64,000 nt of DNA from Brachybacterium sp. YJGR34 (GCF_003347015.1 NZ_PNFB01000007.1:102647-166646), one strand, 5' to 3'; shown: positions 16,767 through 25,642, numbered from the stretch's first letter. Made by a program: numbers and translations. The notes: a model not told the origin generated them from the letters alone.

Positions 16767-17960
16767 TCAGGCGCTGCGGGAGAGCACCGTCTCGTACACC
16801 TCGAGGGTGCGCTGGGCGATCGAGGACCAGGAGAAGTGCTCGGCGGCGCGGCGCCGGGAGGCCTCGCCCATCGTGCGGGCCCGGGAGGGATCGGAGACCA
16901 TCCGCACCAGGGCCGCGCGCAGGTCCTCGACGAAGCGGTCGGGATCCACCGGCGTGCCGGTGCCGTCGTCGACCTGCTCGAGCGGCACCAGGTACCCGGT
17001 CTCCCCGTCCACCACGACCTCGGGGATGCCGCCGGTGGCGGAGGCGACCACGGGCGTGCCGCAGGCCATCGCCTCGAGGTTCACGATCCCCAGCGGCTCG
17101 TAGACGCTCGGGCACACGAAGGTGGTGGCGTGGGTGAGGATCTGGGTGAGCTCGTGGCGCGGGAGCATCTCGGTGATGAGGTGGAGGCCCCCGCGGGTGG
17201 CCTGCAGCTCCTCGACCAGACCGTCCACCTCGGCGGCGATCTCGGGGGTGTCCGGGGCGCCCGCGCACAGGACCACCTGGACCTCGGCGGGCAGCTCGCG
17301 CACGGCGCGCAGGAAGTACGGCAGGCCCTTCTGGCGCGTGATCCGGCCGACGAAGACGATCGTCGGCGCCTCCGGGTCGATCCCGCGCGAGGTCAGCGCC
17401 GAGGTGTCGGGATTCGGGGCCCACTGGTCGAGATCGATCCCGTTGTGGACCACGTGGACGCGGTCGGGGTCCACGGAGGGGTAGGCGCGCAGGATGTCCT
17501 CACGCATGCCGCCGGAGACGGCGATCACCCCGGCGGCGCCCTCGTAGGCGGACCGCTCGGCGAAGGAGCTTAGCCGGTAGCCGCCGCCCAGCTGCTCGGC
17601 CTTCCAGGGCCGCAGTGGCTCCAGGGAGTGGGCCGAGAGCACGTGCGGCGCACCGTGCAGCAGCGAGGCGACGTGGCCGGCGAAGTTCGCGTACCAGGTG
17701 TGGGAGTGGAGGAGATCGGCGCCCGCGCAGTCCGCGGCGATCACGAGGTCCGTGCCGAGCGTGGCCAGCGCCGCGTTGGCTCCGGCGAGCTCCTCCGGGG
17801 TGCTGTACGAGACGGTGCCCTCCTCCGCGCGGGGCTCGCCGAAGGCCCGCACGCGGACCTCGATGTGGGGGCGCAGCACCCGTGTGAGCTCGGCGACGTG
17901 GACCCCCGCGCCTCCGTAGACCTCGGGCGGGTACTCCTTGGTGAGCAGATCGACGCGCAT
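16767..17960 (-). CDS. glgA: Glycogen synthase / ADP-glucose:maltosyl-1-phosphate transferase (GlgA/GlgM type)
   Basis: 397 residues from ATG 17960, with AACAGGAGGATC upstream; the in-frame extension to 18029 is not used. The N-terminus reads MRVDLLTKEYPPEVYGGAG, typical of the GT4-type glycogen synthase of actinobacteria rather than plant/E. coli GT5. FVGRITRQKGL near residue 207 binds nucleotide and VYEPLGIVNLEAMACGTPVVAS near residue 310 contains the E-x7-E donor motif. In mycobacteria the orthologue makes maltose-1-phosphate from ADP-glucose for the GlgE route. It is divergent from glgC, which supplies ADP-glucose, exactly as in mycobacteria. Confidence 0.9.
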   Translation of the reverse strand: MRVDLLTKEYPPEVYGGAGVHVAELTRVLRPHIEVRVRAFGEPRAEEGTVSYSTPEELAGANAALATLGTDLVIAADCAGADLLHSHTWYANFAGHVASLLHGAPHVLSAHSLEPLRPWKAEQLGGGYRLSSFAERSAYEGAAGVIAVSGGMREDILRAYPSVDPDRVHVVHNGIDLDQWAPNPDTSALTSRGIDPEAPTIVFVGRITRQKGLPYFLRAVRELPAEVQVVLCAGAPDTPEIAAEVDGLVEELQATRGGLHLITEMLPRHELTQILTHATTFVCPSVYEPLGIVNLEAMACGTPVVASATGGIPEVVVDGETGYLVPLEQVDDGTGTPVDPDRFVEDLRAALVRMVSDPSRARTMGEASRRRAAEHFSWSSIAQRTLEVYETVLSRSA

Positions 17961-18035
17961 GACCGGATCCTCCTGTTCGGGCGGCGCACCGCCAGCCGTG
18001 CCGGCACCGGTGCATCCCAGATGGATCATCTCGGA

Positions 18036-18063
18036 GTGACCGGTGCCACCTCTGGGCTATCCT
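18036..18063 (+). promoter_or_regulatory. glgC promoter, leaderless
   Basis: GTGACC (18036-18041), a 16-base spacer and TATCCT (18058-18063) form a promoter. TATCCT ends six bases before ATG 18070 and no ribosome site is present, so the mRNA should begin at the start codon. Confidence 0.65.
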
Positions 18064-18069
18064 CGCACC

Positions 18070-19311
18070 ATGTCGTCCAAGAAGGTCCTCGCCATCGTTC
18101 TCGCCGGCGGCGAGGGAAAGCGGCTGATGCCCCTCACCCTCCACCGGGCGAAGCCCGCTGTGCCGTTCGGCGGGATCTACCGACTCATCGACTTCGCGCT
18201 GTCGAACATCGTGAACTCCGGGTACCTCAAGATCGTGGTGCTCACCCAGTACAAGTCGCACTCCCTGGACCGCCACATCGCCGCCACCTGGCGCATGAGC
18301 TCGCTCCTGGGCAACTACGTCGCCCCCGTCCCCGCGCAGCAGCGCACCGGCAAGCACTGGTTCCGCGGCTCCTCCGACGCGATCGCCCAGTCGCTGAACC
18401 TCATCTACGACGAGAAACCGGACTACGTGCTGGTGGTCGGCGCGGACAACATCTTCCGCATGGACTTCTCCCAGATGCTCGATGCCCATATCGAGTCCGG
18501 GAAGTCCTGCACCGTCGCCGCGATCCGGCAGCCGATCGAGCAGTCGGACCAGTTCGGCGTCATCGAGACCGACGCCTCGGATCCGACCACCATCGCGGCC
18601 TTCGTCGAGAAGCCGACGCAGACCGAGGGACTCGCGGACGACCCCTCCTCCGTGCTCGCCTCGATGGGCAACTACATCTTCACCGCCGACGCCCTGGTCG
18701 AGGCCGTCACCCGGGACGCGGGCGACGACGGCTCGAGCCACGACATGGGCGGGAACATCGTCCCCGGCTTCGTCGAGCGCGGCGACGCCGGCGTCTACGA
18801 CTTCCTGCACAACGACGTGCCCGGCTCCACCGATCGTGATCGGGACTACTGGCGGGACGTGGGCACGCTGGACGCGTTCTACGACGCGCACATGGACCTG
18901 ATCTCGATCCACCCGGTCTTCAACCTCTACAACGCGGACTGGCCGATCTACACCGGGCACCGCAACGAGCCGCCGGCGAAGTTCGTGCACGCCGGCCCCG
19001 GCCGCGTGGGCTCCGCGGTGGATTCGATCATCTCCCCCGGCGTCGTCATCTCCGGCGCCCAGGTCTCGAACTCCGTGCTCTCGCCGGGGGTGCGCGTGCA
19101 CTCCTGGTCCCAGGTCTCCGACTCGGTGATCATGGACGGCGTCTCCATCGGCCGCCACTGCCAGGTCCATCGGGCGATCATCGACAAGAACGTGGTGGTC
19201 CCGCCGCGCACCCAGATCGGCCTGGACCCGGAGCAGGACCGGGCCCGCGGCTGGGTGGTCACGGACTCCGGGATCACCGTGGTCGGCAAGGGAACGGTCA
19301 TCGAGCCGTGA
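18070..19311 (+). CDS. glgC: Glucose-1-phosphate adenylyltransferase
   Basis: 413 residues. GlgC makes ADP-glucose from ATP and glucose-1-phosphate, the committed step of glycogen and maltosyl-phosphate synthesis. The N-terminus has the nucleotidyltransferase motif [14 protein letters not shown] followed by [29 protein letters not shown] near residue 128 carries the metal Asp, and FVEKP near 178 the sugar-phosphate site. The last 100 residues are left-handed beta-helix repeats ([20 protein letters not shown]). Length matches the family. It overlaps serB by GTGA, so both are co-transcribed, and it is divergent from glgA. Confidence 0.96.
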   Translation: MSSKKVLAIVLAGGEGKRLMPLTLHRAKPAVPFGGIYRLIDFALSNIVNSGYLKIVVLTQYKSHSLDRHIAATWRMSSLLGNYVAPVPAQQRTGKHWFRGSSDAIAQSLNLIYDEKPDYVLVVGADNIFRMDFSQMLDAHIESGKSCTVAAIRQPIEQSDQFGVIETDASDPTTIAAFVEKPTQTEGLADDPSSVLASMGNYIFTADALVEAVTRDAGDDGSSHDMGGNIVPGFVERGDAGVYDFLHNDVPGSTDRDRDYWRDVGTLDAFYDAHMDLISIHPVFNLYNADWPIYTGHRNEPPAKFVHAGPGRVGSAVDSIISPGVVISGAQVSNSVLSPGVRVHSWSQVSDSVIMDGVSIGRHCQVHRAIIDKNVVVPPRTQIGLDPEQDRARGWVVTDSGITVVGKGTVIEP

Positions 19312-19970
19312 GGGGCGACGCACAGGGCGCGACCGGCCTGCTGGTCTCCGACGTCGACTCCACCTTCCTCACCCAGGAGGTCATCGAGCTGGTCGCGGAC
19401 CATGCCGGGGTGCGCGAGCAGGTGGAGGAGATCACGACCGCCGCCATGCGCGGGGAGCTGGACTTCTCACAGTCCCTGCGCGCCCGCGTGGCGCTGCTCG
19501 AGGGGCTCGAGGACTCCGTGTTCGCCGCGGTCCGCACACAGCTGGTGCCCACGCCGGGCGCGCTGGAGCTGGTGCGGCGCGCGAAGGAGGCGGGCTGGGT
19601 GACCGCCCTGGTCTCCGGCGGATTCCACGAGATCATCGACGAGCTGGCCGCCGAGGCCGGGATCGACCATGTCCTCGCCAACCGCTTCGAGGTCGAGGAC
19701 GGCCGTCTCACCGGACGCGTCTCCGGTCCGATCATCGACGGCACCGCCAAGCGGCGCACCCTCGAGGAGCTCGCCGCGCGTCACCGGGTGTCGACCCGGC
19801 ACGCCGTCGCCATGGGCGACGGGGCGAACGACCGCGAGATGCTGCGGGCGGCCGGCACCGGCATCGCGTTCCGGGCCAAGCCCGCGCTGCGCGAGGTCGC
19901 CGACGTCTGCCTGGACGGGGAGTCGCTGCTGGACGCATGGCCGCACCTCGAGGCGGCCGCAGCGCGCTGA
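19308..19970 (+). CDS. serB: Phosphoserine phosphatase SerB, HAD family
   Basis: 220 residues from GTG 19308 overlapping the glgC stop codon. HAD motif I is DVDST (D15, D17), motif II is LVSGGF near residue 103, and motif III/IV is [21 protein letters not shown] near 167, with a Lys in the GTAKRRTL stretch. The cap contains [12 protein letters not shown] and [21 protein letters not shown], the SerB-specific pattern. It lacks the N-terminal ACT domains seen in mycobacterial SerB2, so it is a single-domain form. It releases serine from O-phosphoserine in serine biosynthesis. Confidence 0.88.
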   Translation: MRGDAQGATGLLVSDVDSTFLTQEVIELVADHAGVREQVEEITTAAMRGELDFSQSLRARVALLEGLEDSVFAAVRTQLVPTPGALELVRRAKEAGWVTALVSGGFHEIIDELAAEAGIDHVLANRFEVEDGRLTGRVSGPIIDGTAKRRTLEELAARHRVSTRHAVAMGDGANDREMLRAAGTGIAFRAKPALREVADVCLDGESLLDAWPHLEAAAAR

Positions 19971-19987
19971 GCGCCCGCCGTGCGCCG

Positions 19988-20515
19988 CTACGGGCGCACG
20001 ATCGTGTGCAGCGTCAGCGCGTCCTCATCGAGCTCGGACCAGTGCGCCAGTGGGCCGGAAAGGACGGCCATCCCCCCGGTCGGCATGCCGATGCGCGCCT
20101 GGGCGACCGAGCCCGAGTCGGAGTCGTCGTCGGCCAGGAGCGCGGTGAGGTTCGCGATCGTCGGCTCGTGGCCGACGACGAGTACCACCGAGTGCTTGTC
20201 CTTCACCCCGCGCAGCAGACCGAGCAGCTCCGTCCGGCCGCCGGTGTAGATGTCCTCGTGGAAGGTCACCTTGCCCGAGAACTCCGGCATCCGCGAGGCG
20301 GCCGCCTCCCAGGTGTCCGTGGTGCGCAGGGCGTCCGAGACGAGCACCCGGGAGACCTGCACCTTCTGCGCGGCGAGGTACTCCCCCACCAGGTGTGCCT
20401 GGGCCGTTCCGCGGTCGGCCAGGCGGCGCTCGTGGTCCGGCTGTCCGGAGCCGCTCTCCGCCTTGCCGTGGCGCATCAGGAGCAGGAGGCGACTGTCGGG
20501 GTCGGAGGATGACAT
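19988..20515 (-). CDS. Histidine phosphatase SixA-like
   Basis: 175 residues. The pocket motif LLLLMRHGKAE begins at residue 10 and the second catalytic His is in VLVVGHEPTIA near residue 115, the arrangement of short SixA-type phosphatases that act on phosphohistidine proteins or small phosphates. The second gene after fabG (57-base gap), with no clear ribosome site of its own before ATG 20515, so it probably relies on the fabG transcript. The substrate is not known. Confidence 0.82.
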   Translation of the reverse strand: MSSSDPDSRLLLLMRHGKAESGSGQPDHERRLADRGTAQAHLVGEYLAAQKVQVSRVLVSDALRTTDTWEAAASRMPEFSGKVTFHEDIYTGGRTELLGLLRGVKDKHSVVLVVGHEPTIANLTALLADDDSDSGSVAQARIGMPTGGMAVLSGPLAHWSELDEDALTLHTIVRP

Positions 20516-20572
20516 GGGAGTGCGTTCACGCCTTTGTCTCGGGAGTGGGGTCGGGGGTGCTCGTGAGCGGGA

Positions 20573-21298
20573 TCAGTGTCCCATGCCGAGGCCGCCGTCG
20601 ACGGGGATCACCGCGCCGGAGATGTACGCGGCGTCGTCGCTGGCGACGAAGGCGACCACCTTGGCGACCTCCTCCGGGGCGGCGAAGCGCCCGGCCGGGA
20701 TCGCCGAACGGTAGCTGGACTGCAGGTCCTCCGACAGCTCCTGGGTCATCTCGGTGTCGATGTAGCCCGGGGCGACCACGTTCGCGGTGATCCCCCGCGA
20801 TCCCAGCTCCCGCGTGATCGCCCGGGCGATGCCGATCAGTCCGGACTTCGAGGCGGCGTAGTTGACCTGGCCCGGAGAGCCGTAGAGGCCCACCACCGAG
20901 CTGATCAGCACGATGCGGCCCTTCTTCTTGCGCATCATCGACTTGATGACCCGCTTCACGGTGCGGAAGGAGCCCGTGAGGTTGGTGTCGAGCACGGACT
21001 CGAAGGACTCGTCACCCATCCGCAGCAGCAGCTGGTCGTCGGTGATCCCGGCATTGGCCACGAGCACCTCGATGGGTCCGTGGGCCGCCTCGACCTCGGC
21101 GATCGCAGCATCGAGCGAGGCGCCGTCGGTGACGTCCGCGGCGACCGTGAGCGCGCCCTCGGGGCCGCCCTCGCCCGAGCGGCTGGTCACGGCGACCCGG
21201 TCGCCCCGGCGGAGGAACTCCTCCGCGATGGAGCGGCCGATGCCCCGGTTCCCGCCGGTGACAAGGACGCTGCGCTGCTCGGGGATGGGGTCGGACAT
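20573..21298 (-). CDS. fabG: 3-oxoacyl-ACP reductase FabG-like short-chain dehydrogenase
   Basis: 241 residues. The SDR NADP-binding motif VTGGNRGIGRSIA starts at residue 13, NAG is at about 83 (VANAGI), the catalytic Ser is in VLISSVVG near 135 and the Tyr-Lys pair in VNYAASKSG near 150. NVVAPGYIDTEMT and ISGAVIPVDGGLGMGH at the end are FabG-like. It reduces 3-oxoacyl-ACP in fatty-acid elongation; close relatives take part in mycolate-type or polyketide pathways, so the exact role is inferred. A GAGGAGC ribosome site precedes ATG 21298. sixA follows. Confidence 0.88.
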   Translation of the reverse strand: MSDPIPEQRSVLVTGGNRGIGRSIAEEFLRRGDRVAVTSRSGEGGPEGALTVAADVTDGASLDAAIAEVEAAHGPIEVLVANAGITDDQLLLRMGDESFESVLDTNLTGSFRTVKRVIKSMMRKKKGRIVLISSVVGLYGSPGQVNYAASKSGLIGIARAITRELGSRGITANVVAPGYIDTEMTQELSEDLQSSYRSAIPAGRFAAPEEVAKVVAFVASDDAAYISGAVIPVDGGLGMGH

Positions 21299-21456
21299 GA
21301 AAGCTCCTCGGGGAAAGACTGTGCGTCGGATCGGGTATTCGCACGGCGGAGCCGAGAGTCTCAGCAGGGCCGTGTGCTCTACGATACGGGTCTAGACCGC
21401 GTCGGGACCCATGGGGGGAGCCCGTCCACGACCTGAGCCCCGGAAGGTGCTACCCG

Positions 21457-22929
21457 ATGGCATATCGCTTCAACCCTCCGCCGAACTGGCCGATCGACGA
21501 TCCGAACTGGAGCCCGCCGCCCGGATGGCAGCCGGACCCCTCCTGGGGACCCGCGCCCGAGGGCTGGGACTTCTGGGTCGAGGCCGAGCAGGCCCCGGAG
21601 AGCACCGGAGCCGAGGGAGCCTCCGCCCCCGCGGACCAGCCCGCGCCGGAGGACGATGCCACCCGCATGGTCCAGACCGGACAGGACGAGGACGCCACCC
21701 ACGTCGCGGACTCCGGTCAGCTGGCGGCGGGGGCGGGCGCCGCGGCGGCCGGCCCGGCCGACGCGGCTGTCCCGGGCGAAGACGACGCCACCCACGTGGC
21801 CGGCTCCGAGGAGAGCTCGGCCGTCGAGGGCGAGGCAGCGCCCGCAGCCGATGCCGGCGCCGCGGCCGGCGCGGAGACCGCCGAGTACCAGGGGCCCGAC
21901 CACGAGGCCGGCCTCGCGCAGCAGGCGCCGTACGAGTCGGCCGCCCCGACGCCCGGTTACGGCGACGCCCCGGCGCAGGATCAGGCCGACGCCGCTGCGG
22001 CGGGCGCCGCCTACGGTGCCGCGCAGCCGGGCGCCGAGTACGGCCAGGCCGTGCCCGGGGCCGACTACGGTCAGGCCGCGCCCGGCTACGGCCAGGCCGC
22101 ACCCGACTACGGCCAGGCGTCCCCGGCCCCCGGCTACGGCCAGGCGTCCCCGGCTCCCGGCTATGGGCAGCCCTCTCCCGCGCCCGGTTACGGCCAGGGC
22201 TCTCCGTCCATGGAGACCGGCTCGGGATGGACCGCCTCGACCGCCACCGGGGAGGCGCCGCAGAAGAGCGTCCTGCAGCGCTTCTGGTGGGTCGGCTGCG
22301 TGATCCTGCTCGTCCTCGCCCTGGTGATCGTCGCGATCGGCGGCATCTTCCTGTTCACCCGCAACGGTGACGACACCGCGGGCGGCGGTGGCGAGACCAC
22401 CACGAGCGAGGAGACCACGGTGGAGGAGCCCACCGAGGAGGAGCCCACCGACGAGGCCACCGAGGAGGAGGCGACCGAAGAGGCTGCCACCCCCACCAAC
22501 CTCCCCACCATCGATCCCGCCGCCGAGGAGGACGCCAAGGAGTGGGTCTCCATGGACGGCGCGGGCACCGTGGCGGTGCAGATGGAGTACATCCCGGCGA
22601 GCGATCTGCCCAACACCTACGGCGGGACCGTCGACGAGGGTCAGTTCGGCGACTACCTCGCGGTCACGGCGAAGCTCACCGTCACCGAGGGGACGATGGA
22701 CCTCAACCCGTTCCAGTTCAGCGTCGTCACGCCCTACGGCGGCGAGGTCGAGCCGGCGCTCGCGAGCTACCAGCTCTCGGGCTCCGGGTTCGAGTCCGAT
22801 GCCCCGACCACCTTCGAGGCCGGCGACGAGTACACGATCATGGTGCTCTTCGACGTCCAGAAGGCCGGAGGCAACACGCTGAACTTCACCACCTACTCCG
22901 ACGACTACACCTGGGAAGTCCCTGCGTGA
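21457..22929 (+). CDS. Membrane-anchored protein with N-terminal FNPPPNWP motif, YGQ repeats and C-terminal extracellular domain
   Basis: 490 residues from ATG 21457 behind GGAAGGTGC. The cytoplasmic N-terminus begins with FNPPPNWP and GWQPDPSWGPAPEGWDFW, a Pro/Trp motif common to many actinobacterial membrane proteins. Residues about 45-190 are Ala/Glu/Asp-rich, then YGQ-based repeats (190-250), one membrane helix (about 275-300, VGCVILLVLALVIVAIGGIFLF), a Thr/Glu-rich linker and a C-terminal domain of about 120 residues that resembles DUF4352-like beta-sandwiches (telokin-like). The function is unknown. It overlaps a shorter paralogue by GTGA. Confidence 0.75.
   Translation: MAYRFNPPPNWPIDDPNWSPPPGWQPDPSWGPAPEGWDFWVEAEQAPESTGAEGASAPADQPAPEDDATRMVQTGQDEDATHVADSGQLAAGAGAAAAGPADAAVPGEDDATHVAGSEESSAVEGEAAPAADAGAAAGAETAEYQGPDHEAGLAQQAPYESAAPTPGYGDAPAQDQADAAAAGAAYGAAQPGAEYGQAVPGADYGQAAPGYGQAAPDYGQASPAPGYGQASPAPGYGQPSPAPGYGQGSPSMETGSGWTASTATGEAPQKSVLQRFWWVGCVILLVLALVIVAIGGIFLFTRNGDDTAGGGGETTTSEETTVEEPTEEEPTDEATEEEATEEAATPTNLPTIDPAAEEDAKEWVSMDGAGTVAVQMEYIPASDLPNTYGGTVDEGQFGDYLAVTAKLTVTEGTMDLNPFQFSVVTPYGGEVEPALASYQLSGSGFESDAPTTFEAGDEYTIMVLFDVQKAGGNTLNFTTYSDDYTWEVPA
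22031..22200 (+). repeat. Coding tandem repeats (YGQ units)
   Basis: Seven YGQ units with spacing of 7-10 residues, the last ones being near-identical YGQxSPAPG units encoded by 27-base DNA repeats. They form a proline/glycine-rich flexible segment before the membrane helix of the preceding entry. Confidence 0.8.
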
Positions 22930-23435
22930 CCTCCCGCTTCAACCCGCCGCCGAACTGGCCGGAGCCTCCGCACGACGGATGGAACCCGCCGGCGGACTTC
23001 CGCCCCCAGCAGACCTGGGGGCCGGTCCCGGCGGGATGGAGGCTCTGGGTGCCCTCCGCACCCGACGTCGCCGAGGGGGCGCCGCTGCAGGAGTCCGAGG
23101 ACGTCCCTGCCAGCGGCGCCCGTCCGCGACCACGGGTGGAGCAGTATCCGATCTCCGTGATCAACCCCGGGATGTGGTCCGAGAACCAGCTCGAGGACGA
23201 GGACTACGGCTTCCCGCCCGCGCCGCCCCGGAAGGACCGACCCCGTCGACGCCTGGCCCTGCGGATCACCGCGACCGCGCTCGGCATCGCGCTGACGGCG
23301 CTGACCGTCGTCCTGTTCGTGCTGCTCGTCGACTTCGCCGTCGAGGACCTCCCCGGGATGCTCGGCGCCGCCGGACACCTGACCGGCGCCTCGACCGATC
23401 TCGGGGCGGCTGTCACCGCCCCGGATCTCGGATGA
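22926..23435 (+). CDS. Short paralogue with FNPPPNWP motif and one membrane helix
   Basis: 169 residues from GTG 22926, overlapping the upstream stop codon. Residues 4-42 (FNPPPNWP ... TWGPVPAGWRLW) repeat the N-terminal Pro/Trp motif of its neighbour almost word for word. A basic stretch KDRPRRR precedes one hydrophobic helix near residues 115-142. Only about 25 residues follow, so unlike its neighbour it has no outer domain. The function is unknown; the tandem arrangement suggests that the two proteins work together or recognise the same partner through the shared motif. Confidence 0.7.
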   Translation: MTSRFNPPPNWPEPPHDGWNPPADFRPQQTWGPVPAGWRLWVPSAPDVAEGAPLQESEDVPASGARPRPRVEQYPISVINPGMWSENQLEDEDYGFPPAPPRKDRPRRRLALRITATALGIALTALTVVLFVLLVDFAVEDLPGMLGAAGHLTGASTDLGAAVTAPDLG

Positions 23436-24349
23436 CGCGTCGTTCCGCCCGCCGGGACCTCCTGCTCAGCCGCGAGACCGTGCTGGGCCTGCTGGTGGTC
23501 CTGCTGCTCGCCGCGGTCTGCGTGGTGCTGGGGATGTGGCAGTTCCACCGGTACGAGGACAAGCGCGATGCCGCCGCCGTGGTCGAGACACACTACGGCG
23601 CCGAGCCGGTCGCCCTCGAGGAGGTCCTGGCCACCCCGCAGTCCACGCTCTCCGCCGAGGACGACTGGACACCGGTCGCCCTGCGCGGGGAGTACTGCAC
23701 GGCCGAGGACTGCGTCCTGTACGTCCGCAACCGCACGCTCGGGGGCGACGTCGGCTTCTGGCAGCTGGCTCCCTTCCGTTCCGAGGACGGCGTCACCCTG
23801 CTGGTGGTCCGCGGCTGGGTGCCGGAGGGCGAGGGCGCCTCGGCCCCGCTGGATCCGCCGGCTGTGCCCGCGGGCGAGCACCTCGTCACCGTGCACCTGC
23901 GACCGGCCGAGCCCGCCCTGGATCGCGAGATCCCCGAGGGCCAGGCCCATTCCGTGAACCCGCCGCAGATCGGCGAGCTCCTGGGCGAGGACGAGAGCAC
24001 TCTGGTCACCCACGCCTACGGCGTGCTGGAGACCGAGGAGCCGTCCGCGGAGCGTCCTGAGCCGCTGCCGGAACCGGACACCTCGCTCGGCCCCCACCTG
24101 TCCTACGCGGTCCAGTGGTGGGTCTTCGCCGCCTTCTTCCCCGCCGCGCTCGTCTACCGCGTGCGGAAGCAGATCCAGGACCTCGACGCCCTGGAGCAGG
24201 ACGCCGCGGACGAGGACACCGCCCCCGCGGAGCAGGACGCCGTCACGGCCCGCTCACACCCCCACCGCCCCCGCCGCGCGCACCGCACCCGGCGCCGGGG
24301 CCAGGACGAGGAGGAAGAGGATGCCCTCATCGATCAGCAGCACCCGTGA
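23432..24349 (+). CDS. SURF1 family protein
   Basis: 305 residues from ATG 23432 overlapping the previous stop codon (ATGA). Two membrane helices frame the protein: VLGLLVVLLLAAVCVVLGMWQFHR near residues 16-38 and YAVQWWVFAAFFPAALVYRVRK near 225-245. In between, YVRNRTLGGDVGFWQLAPF and VRGWVPEG match the SURF1 pattern. SURF1 proteins help assemble haem-copper cytochrome oxidase. The C-terminal 60 residues are acidic with an Arg/His patch and end in a Glu-rich run whose DNA supplies AGGAGGAAGAGG, the ribosome site for the next gene. Confidence 0.85.
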   Translation: MTRRSARRDLLLSRETVLGLLVVLLLAAVCVVLGMWQFHRYEDKRDAAAVVETHYGAEPVALEEVLATPQSTLSAEDDWTPVALRGEYCTAEDCVLYVRNRTLGGDVGFWQLAPFRSEDGVTLLVVRGWVPEGEGASAPLDPPAVPAGEHLVTVHLRPAEPALDREIPEGQAHSVNPPQIGELLGEDESTLVTHAYGVLETEEPSAERPEPLPEPDTSLGPHLSYAVQWWVFAAFFPAALVYRVRKQIQDLDALEQDAADEDTAPAEQDAVTARSHPHRPRRAHRTRRRGQDEEEEDALIDQQHP

Positions 24350-25145
24350 GCGCCGCGGGACCCCGGGCTCCCGGTTCCTGCCCGGACCGCGTCCCCGCCG
24401 GATCGCGCATCGCGGACTGGCCCGGGACGGCGCGGAGAACACGCTGCGCGCCTTCGAGGCGGCGCTCGCCGCCGGCGCGGACATGCTGGAGACCGACACC
24501 CGCGCCACCGCCGACGGCCTGGCCCTCGCCGTCCACGACGAGGACCTCCGGCGGATCGCCGGCGACCCCCGCCGCATCGACGAGATCGGTGCCGGCGAGG
24601 CGGGCGCGGTGCGGCTGGCCGGTGACGAGCCGCTCGCGATGCTCGAGGACGTGCTGGGCAGCTTCCCCGACGTCCCCGTCAACATCGACATCAAGGCGCC
24701 GTCGGCCATCGGGCCGGCCGCGGCGGCGATCGCCCGCACCCGCAGCGCCGACCGGGTCTGCCTCGCGAGCTTCGACGGGGCGCTCTCCCGCAAGGCCGCA
24801 GTGACCGTGGAGGCCGCGACCGGCACCCTGCCCGTGCGCAGCCCGGGCCGTGCGGTCATCGCGTCCTTCCTCTCGGCGCGCGCGCTCGAGGTGCCGCAGC
24901 GGATGCTGACGCGGATGCTCGCCCCGTACGCCGCACTGCAGGTGCCGCCCACGCACCGAGGTGTGCCGGTGATCACCCCGGGGACCGTCGCCGCCGCCCA
25001 CCGTGCCGGCGTCGAGGTGCACGTCTGGACCGTCGACGACCCTCTGACCATGCAGGATCTGCTGGTCACGGGCGTGGATGGTATCATCACCAATCGCGTC
25101 GACCTGCTCTCCGAGCTGCTCTCCGATCAGCCTGATCACGGCTGA
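24321..25145 (+). CDS. Glycerophosphodiester phosphodiesterase family protein
   Basis: 274 residues from ATG 24321, which overlaps SURF1 by 29 bases. The GDPD signature is present: RIAHRGLARDGAENTLRAF near residue 27 (catalytic His-Arg and Glu-Asn), LETDTRATADGLALAVHDEDL near 57 (metal ligands and second His), and NIDIK near 115. The end, VWTVDDPLTMQDLLVTGVDGIITNR, is the usual C-terminal TIM-barrel strand. It has no signal peptide, so it should act in the cytoplasm on glycerophosphodiesters released from lipids. A perfect hairpin follows the stop codon. Confidence 0.9.
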   Translation: MPSSISSTRERRGTPGSRFLPGPRPRRIAHRGLARDGAENTLRAFEAALAAGADMLETDTRATADGLALAVHDEDLRRIAGDPRRIDEIGAGEAGAVRLAGDEPLAMLEDVLGSFPDVPVNIDIKAPSAIGPAAAAIARTRSADRVCLASFDGALSRKAAVTVEAATGTLPVRSPGRAVIASFLSARALEVPQRMLTRMLAPYAALQVPPTHRGVPVITPGTVAAAHRAGVEVHVWTVDDPLTMQDLLVTGVDGIITNRVDLLSELLSDQPDHG

Positions 25146-25170
25146 CGGGCCGGCCGTCCGCGGACCGGAC

Positions 25171-25194
25171 CGGGCCGGGAACAGAACCGGCCCG
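25171..25194 (+). terminator. Hairpin after the phosphodiesterase gene, overlapping the rbpA promoter
   Basis: CGGGCCGG (25171-25178) and CCGGCCCG (25187-25194) form a perfect 8-bp stem with an 8-base loop, 26 bases after the stop codon. Its 5' arm and loop contain the GGGAAC of the next promoter. Confidence 0.6.
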
Positions 25195-25204
25195 GAGGGC
25201 GTTG
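25177..25204 (+). promoter_or_regulatory. SigR/SigH-type (redox sigma factor) promoter of rbpA
   Basis: GGGAAC (25177-25182), exactly 18 bases, then GTTG (25201-25204) matches the known GGGAAT-N18-GTT consensus of actinobacterial thiol-stress sigma factors. In Streptomyces rbpA is a SigR target, which supports the call. Confidence 0.75.
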
Positions 25205-25274
25205 ACACCCCGTAGACCTCATCGGGCGGCAGCCCGCCCGCACCCACCATCCCCCGGCAGGAAGCGAGAACCGC

Positions 25275-25625
25275 ATGAACAGCCGCAGCCTGCGAGGCAC
25301 CCGACTGGGCTCCCTCTCCATGGAGACCGACGAGGGCGTCCTCGCCGCACCGCGTCAGGAGGCGGTCTACGACTGCCCCAACGGCCACACCATCGTCCTC
25401 CCCTTCTCGGTCGAGGCCGACGTGCCCGCCGTCTGGGAGTGCCGCTGCGGCGCCTCGGCCCTGCTGCGCGATCACGAGCGCCCCGAGGCGAAGCCCGGCA
25501 AGCCGGTCCGCACCCACTGGGACATGCTGCTGGAGCGTCGCAGCGAGGAGGAGCTGCAGGTGCTCCTCGACCAGCGTCTGGAGCTGCTGCGCGCCGGCAA
25601 GCTCCACCAGCGTCGCAACCTCTGA
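25275..25625 (+). CDS. rbpA: RNA polymerase-binding protein RbpA
   Basis: 116 residues. RbpA binds the primary sigma factor and RNA polymerase and stabilises the open promoter complex in actinobacteria. The core reads YDCPNGHTIVLPFSVEAD and WECRCGASA; the Cys and His residues (C-x3-H and C-x-C) suggest a zinc site as in Streptomyces, whereas mycobacterial RbpA has lost it. KPVRTHWDMLLERRSEEEL near residue 80 is the basic linker and sigma-interaction domain that forms the most conserved part. Start ATG 25275 follows AGGAAG. A SigR-like promoter lies upstream and a strong terminator downstream. Confidence 0.95.
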   Translation: MNSRSLRGTRLGSLSMETDEGVLAAPRQEAVYDCPNGHTIVLPFSVEADVPAVWECRCGASALLRDHERPEAKPGKPVRTHWDMLLERRSEEELQVLLDQRLELLRAGKLHQRRNL

Positions 25626-25642
25626 GCGTCCCCGGACCACGC

